Positions 54,281 through 64,000 of a stretch of DNA of 64,000 bases are shown one piece after another; the first letter of the stretch is position 1, and each line of letters begins with the position of its first letter. Source of the DNA: Coriobacteriaceae bacterium EMTCatB1. GTDB taxonomy: Bacteria > Actinomycetota > Coriobacteriia > Anaerosomatales > Anaerosomataceae. The notes beneath the pieces were generated by a model. That model was given only the letters and a program-made list of their open reading frames with translations. It ran no database searches and was not told where the DNA came from. The stretch covers positions 1,773,979-1,837,978 of the forward strand of contig BDLO01000001.1 of NCBI GenBank assembly GCA_001950395.1, in the 5' to 3' direction. Both the position numbers and the translations under genes were made by a program.

Positions 54281-54310
54281 TTGACACACGGGCGGCGGCT
54301 TTGTTACAGT
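54281..54310 (+). promoter_or_regulatory. Promoter for the str operon
   Basis: A consensus TTGACA (54281-54286), an 18-bp spacer and TACAGT (54305-54310), about 80 bases before rpsL. Confidence 0.7.
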
Positions 54311-54392
54311 GCCACCTTGTGGCTTCATGCCGGATGCGTGCGTCCGGTTCTTGATACGAACGTGCGAGAGCAGAATCGAGCAAGGAGGGTCG

Positions 54393-54764
54393 ATGCCCAC
54401 TATCAACCAGCTGGTCCGAAAGGGCCGCAAGCGGGCAGCTGACAAGTCGAAGACGCCAGCGCTGAAGGGCAATCCCCAGAAGCGCGGCGTGTGCACGCGT
54501 GTGTACACCACCACGCCCAAGAAGCCGAACTCGGCGCTTCGCAAGGTGGCGCGTGTCCGGCTGACCAACCAGATGGAGGTCACCGCATACATCCCCGGCA
54601 TCGGCCACAACCTGCAGGAGCACTCGATCGTGCTAGTGCGTGGCGGCCGTGTGAAGGACCTGCCGGGCGTTCGCTACAAGATCATCCGTGCCGCGCTCGA
54701 CTGCGCTGCTGTGAACAACCGCAAGCAGGCGCGTTCGCGCTACGGAGCCAAGAAGCCGAAGTAG
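54393..54764 (+). CDS. rpsL: 30S ribosomal protein S12
   Basis: A 123-aa decoding-centre protein. [18 protein letters not shown] and the loop [11 protein letters not shown] carry the lysines whose mutation gives streptomycin resistance; both are wild type here. CAAGGAGGG precedes ATG 54393, and the upstream open frame is not S12. Confidence 0.98.
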   Translation: MPTINQLVRKGRKRAADKSKTPALKGNPQKRGVCTRVYTTTPKKPNSALRKVARVRLTNQMEVTAYIPGIGHNLQEHSIVLVRGGRVKDLPGVRYKIIRAALDCAAVNNRKQARSRYGAKKPK

Positions 54765-54832
54765 GACTGGCAAGCGTGCGGGCCGTTCCGTTCGAGACGG
54801 GCGGCGTCGCCGTGTAGCAGAGGAGTGACGGA

Positions 54833-55303
54833 ATGCCAAGACGTGCAGCAGCCCAGCGCCGGGAGGTCATGCCCGACCCGGTGTACAACAACCGGCTGGT
54901 CACGCAGCTGATCAACAAGGTCTTGCTCGACGGCAAGAAGTCCGTCGCCGAGAGGATCGTCTACGGCGCGTTCGATCTCATCGAGGCGAAGACCGGCAAC
55001 GACCCGCTCGCGACGTTCAAGAAGGCGCTCGACAACGTGCGGCCGACGCTTGAGGTCCGCCCGAAGCGCGTCGGCGGCGCCACGTACCAGGTCCCGGTGG
55101 AGGTCAACTCTCGCCGGGCCACGACGCTCGCGATCCGTTGGATCGTCGGGTTCGCACGCAAGCGCCGCGAGAAGACGATGATCGAGCGGCTCGCCGCTGA
55201 GATCATGGACGCCGCGAATGGCACGGGAGCGTCCGTGAAGAAGCGCGAGGACCTGTTCAAGATGGCGGAGTCAAACCGCGCGTTCAGCCACTACCGCTGG
55301 TAA
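54833..55303 (+). CDS. rpsG: 30S ribosomal protein S7
   Basis: A 156-aa primary 16S-binding protein. The start [20 protein letters not shown] and [15 protein letters not shown] are typical; the end FSHYRW is the usual C-terminus. GAGGAGTGACGGA precedes the ATG. Confidence 0.98.
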   Translation: MPRRAAAQRREVMPDPVYNNRLVTQLINKVLLDGKKSVAERIVYGAFDLIEAKTGNDPLATFKKALDNVRPTLEVRPKRVGGATYQVPVEVNSRRATTLAIRWIVGFARKRREKTMIERLAAEIMDAANGTGASVKKREDLFKMAESNRAFSHYRW

Positions 55304-55334
55304 CGACCGGAATCGACGAGAGAGAACCGACTCG

Positions 55335-57419
55335 ATGGCTCGTAAGCAGTATCCGCTCGCCAAGACCCGCAACATCGGGATCATGGCCCATATCGACGCC
55401 GGCAAGACGACCACGACCGAGCGCATCCTCTACTACACGGGGAAGACGCACAAGATCGGCGAGGTCCACGAAGGTGCGGCGACGATGGACTGGATGGTCC
55501 AGGAGCAGGAGCGCGGCATCACCATCACCTCTGCCGCGACCACCTGCTACTGGAAGGACCATCGCATCCAGATCATAGACACGCCCGGCCACGTGGACTT
55601 CACCGTGGAAGTGGAGCGGTCGCTTCGCGTCCTCGACGGCGCGGTGGCCGTCTTCTGCGCGGTGGGCGGCGTCGAGCCGCAGTCCGAGACGGTCTGGCGC
55701 CAGGCCGACCGCTACGGCGTGCCGCGCATCGCGTACATCAACAAGATGGACCGCACGGGCGCCGACTACCTCAACGTCGTGCAGATGATGCGTGACCGCC
55801 TCGACACGCGTCCCGTGCTGCTTCAGATCCCGATCGGGTCTGAGGACAAGTTCACTGGCATCGTCGACCTCGTCGAAATGAACGCGATCTTCTTCAATGA
55901 GGACGACAAGGGCATCAATCCGACGATCGGCGAGATTCCCGCCGAGCTGCGCGACGAGGCCGAGCTGCACCGCCATGAGCTGGTCGAGGCGGCGGCCGAG
56001 CAGGACGACGAGCTGCTCTCGAAGTTCCTCGAGGACGAGGAGATCTCGACTGACGAGCTCAAGGCCGCGATCCGGAAGGCAACCATCGCGTGCGCCATCA
56101 CGCCGGTCACGTGCGGGGCGTCGTTCAAGAACAAGGGCGTCCAGCCCCTGCTCGACGCCATCATCGACTACCTGCCCTCGCCGCTGGACATACCCCCGGT
56201 CAAGGGCCACGATCTGAAGACGGGAGAGGAGGTCGTGCGTCTCGCCGACGCGAGCGAGCCCTTCGCAGCTCTCGCGTTCAAGGTCATGACCGACCCCTAC
56301 GTCGGCAAGCTCACCTACTTCCGCGTGTACTCTGGGACGATGGTCTCTGGTTCGTACGTCCTCAACTCGACGAAGGGCCACAAGGAGCGCATCGGTCGAC
56401 TGCTCGAGATGCACGCGAACCATCGCGAAGACGTCGACGCCGTGTACGCGGGTGACATCGTCGCGGCCGTCGGGCTCAAGAACACCACGACTGGCGACAC
56501 GCTGTGCGCTGAGGACGCGCCGCTGCTGCTGGAATCGATGGTGTTCCCGGACCCCGTCATCGACATCGCCATCGAACCGAAGACGAAGGCGGAGCAGGAC
56601 AAGCTCACGCAGGCGCTCGCCAAGCTTGCTGAGGAGGACCCGACCTTCCGGGTGCGCACCGACGAGGAGACCGGTCAGACGATCATCGCCGGCATGGGCG
56701 AGCTGCACCTGGAGATCATCGTCGACCGCCTGATGCGCGAGTTCAAGGTCGAGGCGAACGTCGGCAAGCCGCAGGTCGCGTACCGTGAGACGGCCGGCAA
56801 GCCGGTCACGAACGTCGAAGGCAAGTTCGTGCGGCAGACCGGCGGTCGCGGCCAGTACGGCCACGTGGTCATCAACGTCACGCCCCAGGCGCCCGGCGAG
56901 GGCTACGTGTTCGAGAACAAGATTGTGGGCGGCGTGATCCCCAAAGAGTACATCCCGGCCGTGGACAAGGGCATCCAGGAGGCCATGACCTCCGGCGTGC
57001 TCGCTGGCTACCCGGTGGTCGACATCAAAGTCGAGCTGGTGGACGGCTCGTACCACGAGGTCGACTCGTCGGAGATGGCCTTCAAAGTGGCCGGTTCGAT
57101 GGCGATCAAAGAGGCGCTGAAGAAGGCGAGCCCGGTCCTTCTCGAGCCGATCATGGCCGTGGAGGTCAACACGCCCGAGGAGTTCATGGGCGACGTCATG
57201 GGCGACCTGTCGAGCCGCCGCGGTCACATCGAGGGCATGGAGCGCCGCGGCAACGCGCAAGTCGTGCGCGCGCGCGTCCCGCTCGCCAACATGTTCGGTT
57301 ACGCGACCGACCTGAGGTCGCGCACCCAAGGCCGTGCGTCCTACATGATGCAGTTCAAGGCGTACGAGCCGGTTCCGAAGTCCATCGCTGACGAGATCGT
57401 CAGCAAGATGCAAGCGTAA
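55335..57419 (+). CDS. fusA: Elongation factor G
   Basis: A 694-aa translocation GTPase. G1 is [16 protein letters not shown]2 is [11 protein letters not shown]3 DTPGHVDF and G4 NKMD. Domain IV has [11 protein letters not shown] and domain [20 protein letters not shown]. It is the third gene of the str operon, and tuf follows 11 bases later. Confidence 0.98.
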   Translation: MARKQYPLAKTRNIGIMAHIDAGKTTTTERILYYTGKTHKIGEVHEGAATMDWMVQEQERGITITSAATTCYWKDHRIQIIDTPGHVDFTVEVERSLRVLDGAVAVFCAVGGVEPQSETVWRQADRYGVPRIAYINKMDRTGADYLNVVQMMRDRLDTRPVLLQIPIGSEDKFTGIVDLVEMNAIFFNEDDKGINPTIGEIPAELRDEAELHRHELVEAAAEQDDELLSKFLEDEEISTDELKAAIRKATIACAITPVTCGASFKNKGVQPLLDAIIDYLPSPLDIPPVKGHDLKTGEEVVRLADASEPFAALAFKVMTDPYVGKLTYFRVYSGTMVSGSYVLNSTKGHKERIGRLLEMHANHREDVDAVYAGDIVAAVGLKNTTTGDTLCAEDAPLLLESMVFPDPVIDIAIEPKTKAEQDKLTQALAKLAEEDPTFRVRTDEETGQTIIAGMGELHLEIIVDRLMREFKVEANVGKPQVAYRETAGKPVTNVEGKFVRQTGGRGQYGHVVINVTPQAPGEGYVFENKIVGGVIPKEYIPAVDKGIQEAMTSGVLAGYPVVDIKVELVDGSYHEVDSSEMAFKVAGSMAIKEALKKASPVLLEPIMAVEVNTPEEFMGDVMGDLSSRRGHIEGMERRGNAQVVRARVPLANMFGYATDLRSRTQGRASYMMQFKAYEPVPKSIADEIVSKMQA

Positions 57420-57430
57420 GGGAGCCAAAG

Positions 57431-58618
<1,188 letters not shown>

Positions 58619-58642
58619 CGAGCGTCGACGGAGGGTTGAGAG

Positions 58643-58951
58643 TTGGCCAACCAGAAGATCCGCATCCGGCTGAAGGCGTACGACCACGAGCTCGTGGACC
58701 AGTCCACGAAGCTCATCGTCGAGACCGCGCAGAAGACCGGCGCCAAGGTGGCGGGCCCCATCCCGTTGCCGACCGAGCGCAGCCTCTACTGCGTGATCCG
58801 TTCGCCGCACGTGAACAAGGACAGCCGCGAGCAGTTCGAGATGAAGACGCACAAGCGCCTCATCGACATCCTCGAGCCGACGCCGAAGACGGTCGACTCG
58901 CTGATGCGGCTGGATCTGCCGGCCGGTGTCCACATCGAGATCAAGCTGTAG
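58643..58951 (+). CDS. rpsJ: 30S ribosomal protein S10
   Basis: A 102-aa protein, also the NusG-contacting Nus[20 protein letters not shown] and [20 protein letters not shown] are diagnostic. The start is TTG 58643, with GGAGGG 7 bases upstream. It opens the S10 operon, which here follows tuf by 24 bp, so str and S10 genes are probably cotranscribed. Confidence 0.97.
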   Translation: MANQKIRIRLKAYDHELVDQSTKLIVETAQKTGAKVAGPIPLPTERSLYCVIRSPHVNKDSREQFEMKTHKRLIDILEPTPKTVDSLMRLDLPAGVHIEIKL

Positions 58952-58957
58952 GTAAGA

Positions 58958-58980
58958 GCCCTCTCGCATCGCGAGGGGGC
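58958..58980 (+). promoter_or_regulatory. Stem-loop between rpsJ and rplC
   Basis: GCCCTCTCGC (58958-58967) pairs with GCGAGGGGGC (58971-58980), including one T-G pair, around an ATC loop. No T-run follows, so it is more likely a processing or regulatory structure than a terminator. Confidence 0.5.
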
Positions 58981-59054
58981 ATGAGGCCGGTCCTCTGGGA
59001 AGGCGCGTGGCGTCAAGGGTCCCATGACCGAAGAGACGAGAAGGTGAGTCAAGG

Positions 59055-59681
59055 ATGGCACGAGCGATACTAGGCAGGAAGCTGGGGATGACCCAGGTCT
59101 GGGGTGAGGGCGACCGGTTGATCCCGGTCACCGTCATCGAGGCCGGGCCGTGCGTCGTCACCCAGGTGCGCACGAAGGACCGCGACGGGTACTCCGCGAT
59201 TCAGATCGGCTTCGGCGATATCAAGGAGTCGCGGGTGAACAAGCCGATGGCCGGTCACTTCAAGAAGGCCGGTGTCGCGCCGAAGCGCCACCTGGCCGAG
59301 GTCCGGCTTGACGAGGCGGAGGCGGCCCAAGCGAAGGTCGGCGACACCATCACGGTGGAGGCCTTCGAGCCCGGTTCGCGCGTGCACATCACGGGCACCA
59401 GCAAGGGCAAGGGCTTCCAGGGCGTCATGAAGCGGCACAACTTCGCTGGCGGTCCTGGCGGCCACGGCTCGCACTTCCACCGCGAGCCGGGTTCGATCGG
59501 TCAGTGCGCGAGCCCCTCGCGCGTCCTGAAGGGGCTGGGTCTTCCTGGCCACATGGGGTCCGAGACGGTGACCGTCCGGAACCTGGAAGTGGTGAAGGTG
59601 GACGCCGAGCAGAACCTGCTGCTCGTCAAGGGCGCGGTGCCCGGCGGCAAGAACGGCCTGCTGATGATCCGGCTCGCCTAG
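59055..59681 (+). CDS. rplC: 50S ribosomal protein L3
   Basis: A 208-aa protein near the peptidyl transferase centre. [12 protein letters not shown] at the start and [15 protein letters not shown] with [18 protein letters not shown] are the family signatures. It lies 103 bp after rpsJ. Confidence 0.97.
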   Translation: MARAILGRKLGMTQVWGEGDRLIPVTVIEAGPCVVTQVRTKDRDGYSAIQIGFGDIKESRVNKPMAGHFKKAGVAPKRHLAEVRLDEAEAAQAKVGDTITVEAFEPGSRVHITGTSKGKGFQGVMKRHNFAGGPGGHGSHFHREPGSIGQCASPSRVLKGLGLPGHMGSETVTVRNLEVVKVDAEQNLLLVKGAVPGGKNGLLMIRLA

Positions 59682-59715
59682 CGCTGTGCGCTGAGGCTTG
59701 TGCGAGGAGTTGATG

Positions 59716-60342
59716 ATGGCAACGATCGAAGTCAAGGATGCGAACGGCAAGAAGGTAGGGACGGCGGACGTCTCGGACGCCGTGTTCGCCATCGAGCCGA
59801 ACACCTTCGCGATGCACCAGGTCGTGCGCAGCCAGCTGGCCGCGCGCAGGCAGGGCACGCATGACACCAAGGGTCGCAGCGAGGTGAGCGGCGGGGGCCG
59901 CAAGCCCTGGCGTCAGAAGGGCACCGGGCGGGCCCGTCAGGGCACCATCCGTGCGCCCCAGTGGAAGGGCGGCGGCGTCGTGTTCGGCCCGACCCCGCGA
60001 AGCTACGCGTTCAAGGTGCCGAACAAGGTCGTCAAGCTCGCGATGCGCAGCGCGTTGTCGGCCAAGAACGCAGAAGGTGTGCTGCACGTGATCGACGAGT
60101 TCGGATTCGCTGAGCCGTCGACCAAGCAGGCGGCTGCAGTGCTCGAGAATCTGGGCATCACCGGGCGGTGCACCGTAGTGGTCGCGAACGACGACGTGAA
60201 CGCCATCCTCTCGCTGCGCAACCTGCCGAAGGTCCGGGTCATCACGGCGAGCGAGGCGAACACCTACGACCTGATCGACAACACCGCGCTGCTGTTCACC
60301 AAGCCGGCGCTCGAGTGGCTCGAAGGAGTGCTGACGCGATGA
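59716..60342 (+). CDS. rplD: 50S ribosomal protein L4
   Basis: A 208-aa protein lining the exit tunnel; in E. coli it also represses the S10 operon. The tunnel loop GGGRKPWRQKGTGRARQGTI is intact. ATG 59716 lies 6 bases after GAGGAG; ATG 59713 and GTG 59698 are less likely. The 3' end overlaps rplW by 4 bp. Confidence 0.97.
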   Translation: MATIEVKDANGKKVGTADVSDAVFAIEPNTFAMHQVVRSQLAARRQGTHDTKGRSEVSGGGRKPWRQKGTGRARQGTIRAPQWKGGGVVFGPTPRSYAFKVPNKVVKLAMRSALSAKNAEGVLHVIDEFGFAEPSTKQAAAVLENLGITGRCTVVVANDDVNAILSLRNLPKVRVITASEANTYDLIDNTALLFTKPALEWLEGVLTR

Positions 60343-60626
60343 AGGACGCTCGAAGCCTGATAATCCGGCCCATCGTCTCGGAGAAGTCGTACGGGATGAT
60401 GGAGCAGAACCGCTACACCTTCGAGGTCGACAAGCGAGCGACGAAGCCCGAGATCGCTCGTGCAGTCGAGGAGATCTTCGGCGTCACCGTCACGGACGTG
60501 AACACGATGAACGTCCCTGGCAAGCCGAGGCGCGTGCGCTACAACAAGGGCTACACGCGCTCGTGGAAGAAGGCCGTCGTCACGCTGAAGGCGGGCGACA
60601 CGATCGACCTGTTCGGGAACCAATAG
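60339..60626 (+). CDS. rplW: 50S ribosomal protein L23
   Basis: A 95-aa tunnel-exit protein and docking site for trigger factor and SRP. IIRPIVSEKSYGMMEQNRYTF and VNTMNVPGKPRRVRYNKGYT are typical. ATG 60339 overlaps the rplD stop. Confidence 0.97.
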   Translation: MKDARSLIIRPIVSEKSYGMMEQNRYTFEVDKRATKPEIARAVEEIFGVTVTDVNTMNVPGKPRRVRYNKGYTRSWKKAVVTLKAGDTIDLFGNQ

Positions 60627-60646
60627 GGTTTCCGCGAGGCACAGTC

Positions 60647-60682
60647 CGGTGCGAGCTCCGGTGATGGAGCCGCCCGGCACCG
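60647..60682 (+). promoter_or_regulatory. Structured segment in the rplW-rplB gap
   Basis: CGGTGC (60647-60652) pairs with GCACCG (60677-60682) and encloses GCTCC (60655-60659) with GGAGC (60666-60670). The 134-bp gap is long for this operon and may hold a translational control site for rplB. Confidence 0.4.
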
Positions 60683-60760
60683 TGGGAGAGTCCGGCGTCG
60701 AGCCGCAGGCGCAGTCGCGCCGAGTCCCGGCGGCCCGGCAATCGGACGGAAGGAGAGGAC

Positions 60761-61591
60761 ATGGGACTGAAGAAGTACAAGCCGACGTCGCCTGGGCGGC
60801 GCTTCCAGACGGTCTCGGACTTCGCTGACATCACGAAGACCGAGCCGGAGAAGTCGCTGCTCGAGCCGCTGCACAAGAAGGGCGGCCGCAACAACAACGG
60901 CCGCATCACCACGCGTCACCAGGGCGGCGGCCACAAGCGGCGTTACCGCAAGATCGACTTCAAGCGCGATAAGGACGGCGTGCCCGCCAAGGTCGCGTCG
61001 ATCGAGTACGACCCCAACCGCTCTGCACGCATCGCGCTGCTGCACTATGCAGATGGCGAGAAGCGTTACATCCTGGCGCCGCAGAAGCTCAACGTCGGCG
61101 ACACCGTGATGTCAGGCCCCGAGGCCGACATCCGGCCTGGGAATGCTCTGCCGCTCGAGAACATCCCCACCGGCACGGTGGTGCACGCGATCGAGCTGCA
61201 GCCCGGTCGTGGGGCAGCCATCGCTCGCTCGGCGGGCACGAGCGCGCAGCTCATGGCGAAAGAAGGTCCCTTCGCCATCCTAAGGATGCCGTCTTCGGAG
61301 ATGCGCATGGTGCCTCTCAAGTGCCGTGCGACCGTCGGCGTGGTCGGGAACGCCGAGCACGAAGGCATCTCGATCGGGAAGGCAGGCCGCGCTCGGTGGA
61401 TGGGCATCCGCCCCTCTGTCCGTGGTACGGCGATGAACCCGGTCGACCACCCGCACGGCGGCGGCGAAGGCAAGAACAAGTCGGCCGGCCGGCACCCGGT
61501 CTCGCCGTGGGGTGTGCCGACCAAGGGCCACCGGACGCGCAAGAAGCACAAAGCGTCTGACAAGATGATCATCCGTCGCCGGAAGAAGTAG
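60761..61591 (+). CDS. rplB: 50S ribosomal protein L2
   Basis: A 276-aa protein needed for subunit joining and peptidyl transfer. [20 protein letters not shown] and the C-terminal [19 protein letters not shown], which includes the conserved His, are present. GGAAGGAGAGGAC precedes the ATG. Confidence 0.98.
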   Translation: MGLKKYKPTSPGRRFQTVSDFADITKTEPEKSLLEPLHKKGGRNNNGRITTRHQGGGHKRRYRKIDFKRDKDGVPAKVASIEYDPNRSARIALLHYADGEKRYILAPQKLNVGDTVMSGPEADIRPGNALPLENIPTGTVVHAIELQPGRGAAIARSAGTSAQLMAKEGPFAILRMPSSEMRMVPLKCRATVGVVGNAEHEGISIGKAGRARWMGIRPSVRGTAMNPVDHPHGGGEGKNKSAGRHPVSPWGVPTKGHRTRKKHKASDKMIIRRRKK

Positions 61592-61609
61592 CGCGTAAAG
61601 GAGCTTGAA

Positions 61610-61888
61610 GTGAGCAGAAGCCTGAAGAAGGGTCCCTACGTCGAGCCTCGACTCCTCCAGCGCATCCACGCCATGAACGAGGCCGGCGAGAAGAAGGTCG
61701 TCAAGACCTGGTCCCGCGCATCGACCATCTTCCCCGAGATGGTCGGTCACACCATCGCGGTGCACGACGGGCGCAAGCACGTCCCCGTGTACATCACGGA
61801 GTCGATGGTCGGCCACAAGCTGGGTGAGTTCGCTCCGACCCGCACGTTCCGTGGACACGCTGAGGATCGGAAGAAGGGCCGGCGGTAG
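61610..61888 (+). CDS. rpsS: 30S ribosomal protein S19
   Basis: A 92-aa head protein. [18 protein letters not shown] and [20 protein letters not shown] match the family. The start is GTG 61610, with AAAGGAG 7 bases upstream. Confidence 0.97.
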   Translation: MSRSLKKGPYVEPRLLQRIHAMNEAGEKKVVKTWSRASTIFPEMVGHTIAVHDGRKHVPVYITESMVGHKLGEFAPTRTFRGHAEDRKKGRR

Positions 61889-61958
61889 CCGGGCGTCGTG
61901 AAAAGCCCGGCTCGGCACGGAGGGCGTGCCGGCCGGTCGTCGTCGGAGGTTCAAGCAG

Positions 61959-62300
61959 ATGGAATCGAAAGCAGTAGCGAGATACGTGAGGGTGAGTCCC
62001 CGCAAGGCACGGCTGGTCGTCGACCTCGTGCGCGGCAAGAGCGTGCCCGAGGCGGAGGCCATCCTGAAGTTCAGCGACAGGGCGGTCGCCGAGGTCGTCG
62101 GCAAGGTCGTGCACAGCGCGGCCTCGAACGCCGTGCAACAGCACAAAGTGCGGCCTGAGACCCTGTACGTTGCAGAGGCCTACGTCGACGAGGGTCCGAC
62201 CCTGAAGCGCATCCGGCCTCGCGCACGCGGCATGGCGTACCGGATCAACAAGCGGACCAGCCACATCACGGTGGTCGTGAAGCAGCGAGAGGAGGCCTAG
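61959..62300 (+). CDS. rplV: 50S ribosomal protein L22
   Basis: A 113-aa tunnel protein. [20 protein letters not shown] and the beta-hairpin [20 protein letters not shown] are typical. ATG 61959 has GGAGGT 8 bases upstream; the earlier in-frame start at 61926 would add 11 basic residues. Confidence 0.96.
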   Translation: MESKAVARYVRVSPRKARLVVDLVRGKSVPEAEAILKFSDRAVAEVVGKVVHSAASNAVQQHKVRPETLYVAEAYVDEGPTLKRIRPRARGMAYRINKRTSHITVVVKQREEA

Positions 62301-62304
62301 CGCC

Positions 62305-63024
62305 ATGGGGCAGAAGGTCTATCCCATCGGGCTCAGGCTCGGCATCACTGAGGACTGGCGCTCGCGCTGGTTCGAGAGCAAGGGCTACGACAAGGCCCTG
62401 GCAGAGGACCTCGCCATCAGGAAGTACCTGAACAAGCGTCTTGAGCGTGCCGCGTTGTCGCGGATCGACATCGAGCGCAAGGGCGACAAGGTCATCGTCA
62501 AGCTCTGGACGGCGCGACCCGGCATCGTCATCGGCAAGAAGGGCGCCGAGGTCGACGTGCTGCGCAAGCAGCTCGAGCAGCTCATCGGGCGCCCCGTCGC
62601 GGTCGAGATCGTGGAGATCAAGCGGCCGGAACTCGATGCCACGCTCGTCGCGCAGAGCATCGCCGAGCAGCTCGTCGCTCGCGTGTCGTTCCGCCGCGCG
62701 ATGAAGAAGGCAGTGACGGCCGCGATGAAGAGCGGCGCTAAGGGCGTGCGCATCCAGTGCTCGGGTCGGCTTGGTGGCGCTGAGATGGGGCGCCGTGAAT
62801 GGTACCGCGAGGGCCGCGTGCCGCTGCACACGCTGCGCGCGAAGATCGACTACGGCCAGGCCGACGCGGTCACGACGTTCGGCGTCATCGGTGTGAAGGT
62901 GTGGATCTACCGCGGTGACTTCATCCGCGACGCGGACGACCCGATCCTGGCGGAGCCTACGGGCGGCCGTCCACGCTCGGAGCGTCCGCGCGGCCGTCGT
63001 CGCGAGGGCGAAGGGAGAGGCTAA
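62305..63024 (+). CDS. rpsC: 30S ribosomal protein S3
   Basis: A 239-aa protein with a KH domain ([20 protein letters not shown]) and the mRNA-helicase site region [20 protein letters not shown]. The C-terminus is Arg/Gly-rich. The start follows rplV by 4 bases. Confidence 0.97.
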   Translation: MGQKVYPIGLRLGITEDWRSRWFESKGYDKALAEDLAIRKYLNKRLERAALSRIDIERKGDKVIVKLWTARPGIVIGKKGAEVDVLRKQLEQLIGRPVAVEIVEIKRPELDATLVAQSIAEQLVARVSFRRAMKKAVTAAMKSGAKGVRIQCSGRLGGAEMGRREWYREGRVPLHTLRAKIDYGQADAVTTFGVIGVKVWIYRGDFIRDADDPILAEPTGGRPRSERPRGRRREGEGRG

Positions 63025-63026
63025 GG

Positions 63027-63452
63027 ATGCTGCTTCCCAAGAGAGTCAAGCATAGGAAGGTCCAGCGCGGCAGCATGAAGGGTGCAGCCAAGGGCGGGAC
63101 CCAGGTGCACTTCGGCGACTACGGCCTGAAGGCGCTCGAGGCCGCGTGGATCACGAACCGGCAGATCGAGGCCGCTCGTATCGCGATGACGCGTTACATG
63201 AAGCGTGGCGGGAAGGTCTGGATCAACATCTTCCCGGACAAGCCCGTGACGCAGAAGCCGGCTGAGACTCGTATGGGCTCCGGCAAGGGCAACCCCGAGA
63301 AGTGGGTGGCCGTGGTCAAGCCCGGCAGGGTCATGTTCGAGGTGGCTGGCGTGAGCGAGGAGGTCGCCCGTGAGGCGTTGCGGCTCGCTGCGCAAAAGCT
63401 GCCGATCAAGTGCAAGTTCGTCACACGAGCCGAGTCTGGCGGTGAGGCATAG
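63027..63452 (+). CDS. rplP: 50S ribosomal protein L16
   Basis: A 141-aa A-site tRNA-contacting protein. [18 protein letters not shown] and [20 protein letters not shown] are diagnostic. It abuts rpmC without a gap. Confidence 0.97.
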   Translation: MLLPKRVKHRKVQRGSMKGAAKGGTQVHFGDYGLKALEAAWITNRQIEAARIAMTRYMKRGGKVWINIFPDKPVTQKPAETRMGSGKGNPEKWVAVVKPGRVMFEVAGVSEEVAREALRLAAQKLPIKCKFVTRAESGGEA

Positions 63453-63665
63453 ATGAAGGCGTCCGAGATCAAGGCGTTGGCCGACCAGGAGCTCCTGGAG
63501 AAGCTGAAGCAGGCCCGCACGGAGCTGTTCAACCTCCGGTTCCGCCTCGCAACGGGCAACCTCGACAACCCCAACGCCATCCGTGCTGTCAAGAAGGACA
63601 TCGCACGCCTCCACACCGAGCTGCGCGCCCGCGAGATCGAGGCGTCGCGCAGCCAGGCGTCGTAG
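63453..63665 (+). CDS. rpmC: 50S ribosomal protein L29
   Basis: A 70-aa helical protein at the tunnel exit. LLEKLKQARTELFNLRFRLA and NPNAIRAVKKDIARLHTELR match the family. The ATG directly follows the rplP stop codon, so translation is coupled. Confidence 0.96.
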   Translation: MKASEIKALADQELLEKLKQARTELFNLRFRLATGNLDNPNAIRAVKKDIARLHTELRAREIEASRSQAS

Positions 63666-63685
63666 CGTGCAGGAAGGGATGACGG

Positions 63686-63946
63686 ATGACTACCGAGCGT
63701 AACCGTCGCAAGGAGCGGCAAGGCGTCGTGGTGTCGATCTCTGGCGACAAGACCTGCGTCGTCATGGTCGAGGACCGGAAGAAGCACCCGCTCTACGGCA
63801 AGATGATCACCCGCAGCAAGAAGCTCCACGTCCACGACGAGGCGAACGAGGCGCAGGTCGGCGACACCGTCCGCGTGATGGAGACCCGGCCGCTGTCGAA
63901 GCTGAAGAGGTGGCGGCTCGTCGAGATCGTGGAGAAGGCCAAGTAG
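63686..63946 (+). CDS. rpsQ: 30S ribosomal protein S17
   Basis: An 86-aa OB-fold primary binding protein. [20 protein letters not shown] and [19 protein letters not shown] are typical, with [19 protein letters not shown] at the end. AGGAAGGGATGACGG precedes the ATG. Confidence 0.97.
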   Translation: MTTERNRRKERQGVVVSISGDKTCVVMVEDRKKHPLYGKMITRSKKLHVHDEANEAQVGDTVRVMETRPLSKLKRWRLVEIVEKAK

Positions 63947-64000
63947 CACTGGTCCTCTCAGGCGACACGTCTGACGACCAGGTAGGCTCAACGGAGGATA
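63947..64000 (+). other. Right edge: leader and ribosome-binding site of the next gene, expected rplN
   Basis: After rpsQ the sequence contains ACGGAGGATA at 63991-64000, a good SD whose start codon would lie just past the edge. By operon order the gene should be rplN, but none of it is visible. Confidence 0.5.

Overview
This window is chromosomal DNA from a high-GC, probably anaerobic, actinobacterium-like organism. The G/C-rich codon use, SigH-type sigma factor, ClpC, DisA and DUF5667-type ECF partner fit a deep-branching Actinomycetota lineage, perhaps Coriobacteriia-related. The multiheme cytochrome, Rex and a probable selenoprotein suggest a redox-active anaerobe. No rRNA is present to test this, so the assignment is an inference.

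Bases 1-20600 are a mixed accessory and housekeeping region. It holds cell-wall enzymes (a 5'-truncated peptidoglycan-binding protein, an NlpC/P60 endopeptidase, a class A PBP), a lone PilT ATPase, an ECF sigma factor with a DUF5667-like partner, and several transporters and membrane proteins. A minus-strand pair follows: a ferredoxin and a thioredoxin-fold protein whose frame runs through a UGA with a SECIS-like hairpin. Next come a chemoreceptor without a sensor domain, a membrane-anchored cytochrome with 24 heme-type motifs, tRNA-Pro, a SAM hydrolase, a YhaM-like exoribonuclease, MTA phosphorylase and a site-2 protease.

Bases 20600-37000 are a conserved housekeeping string: rex, tatA, greA, lysS, clpC, radA, disA, PIN/TRAM protein, ispD, ispF, gltX, cysE, cysS, rlmB, yacP and a sigH-like gene. 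Many genes overlap by 4 bp. The order resembles that of Bacillus, but ctsR, mcsA, mcsB and mrnC are missing. Bases 37000-40700 insert tRNA-Thr, a minus-strand adenylate/guanylate cyclase with a DUF3307 gene, and a divergent cyclic-nucleotide-binding protein, a plausible second-messenger module.

Bases 40700-64000 are the translation and transcription core. The order is tRNA-Tyr, tRNA-Thr, tRNA-Met and tuf; rpmG, tRNA-Trp, secE and nusG; rplK, rplA, rplJ and rplL; rpoB and rpoC; the str operon (rpsL, rpsG, fusA, a second identical tuf); and the S10 operon from rpsJ to rpsQ, which runs off the right edge just before the expected rplN. Control elements visible here include an L10 leader with an attenuator-like terminator, a strong hairpin before rpoB, and consensus promoters before rplJ, rpoB and rpsL. 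RpoC ends in an unusual tandem Cys/His motif.

The most unusual items are the UGA-containing redox protein with its operator-like palindrome, the RpoC Cys/His tail, and the repeat-built multiheme cytochrome. No CRISPR array, prophage or insertion sequence was seen, and no intergenic stretch exceeds about 300 bases.
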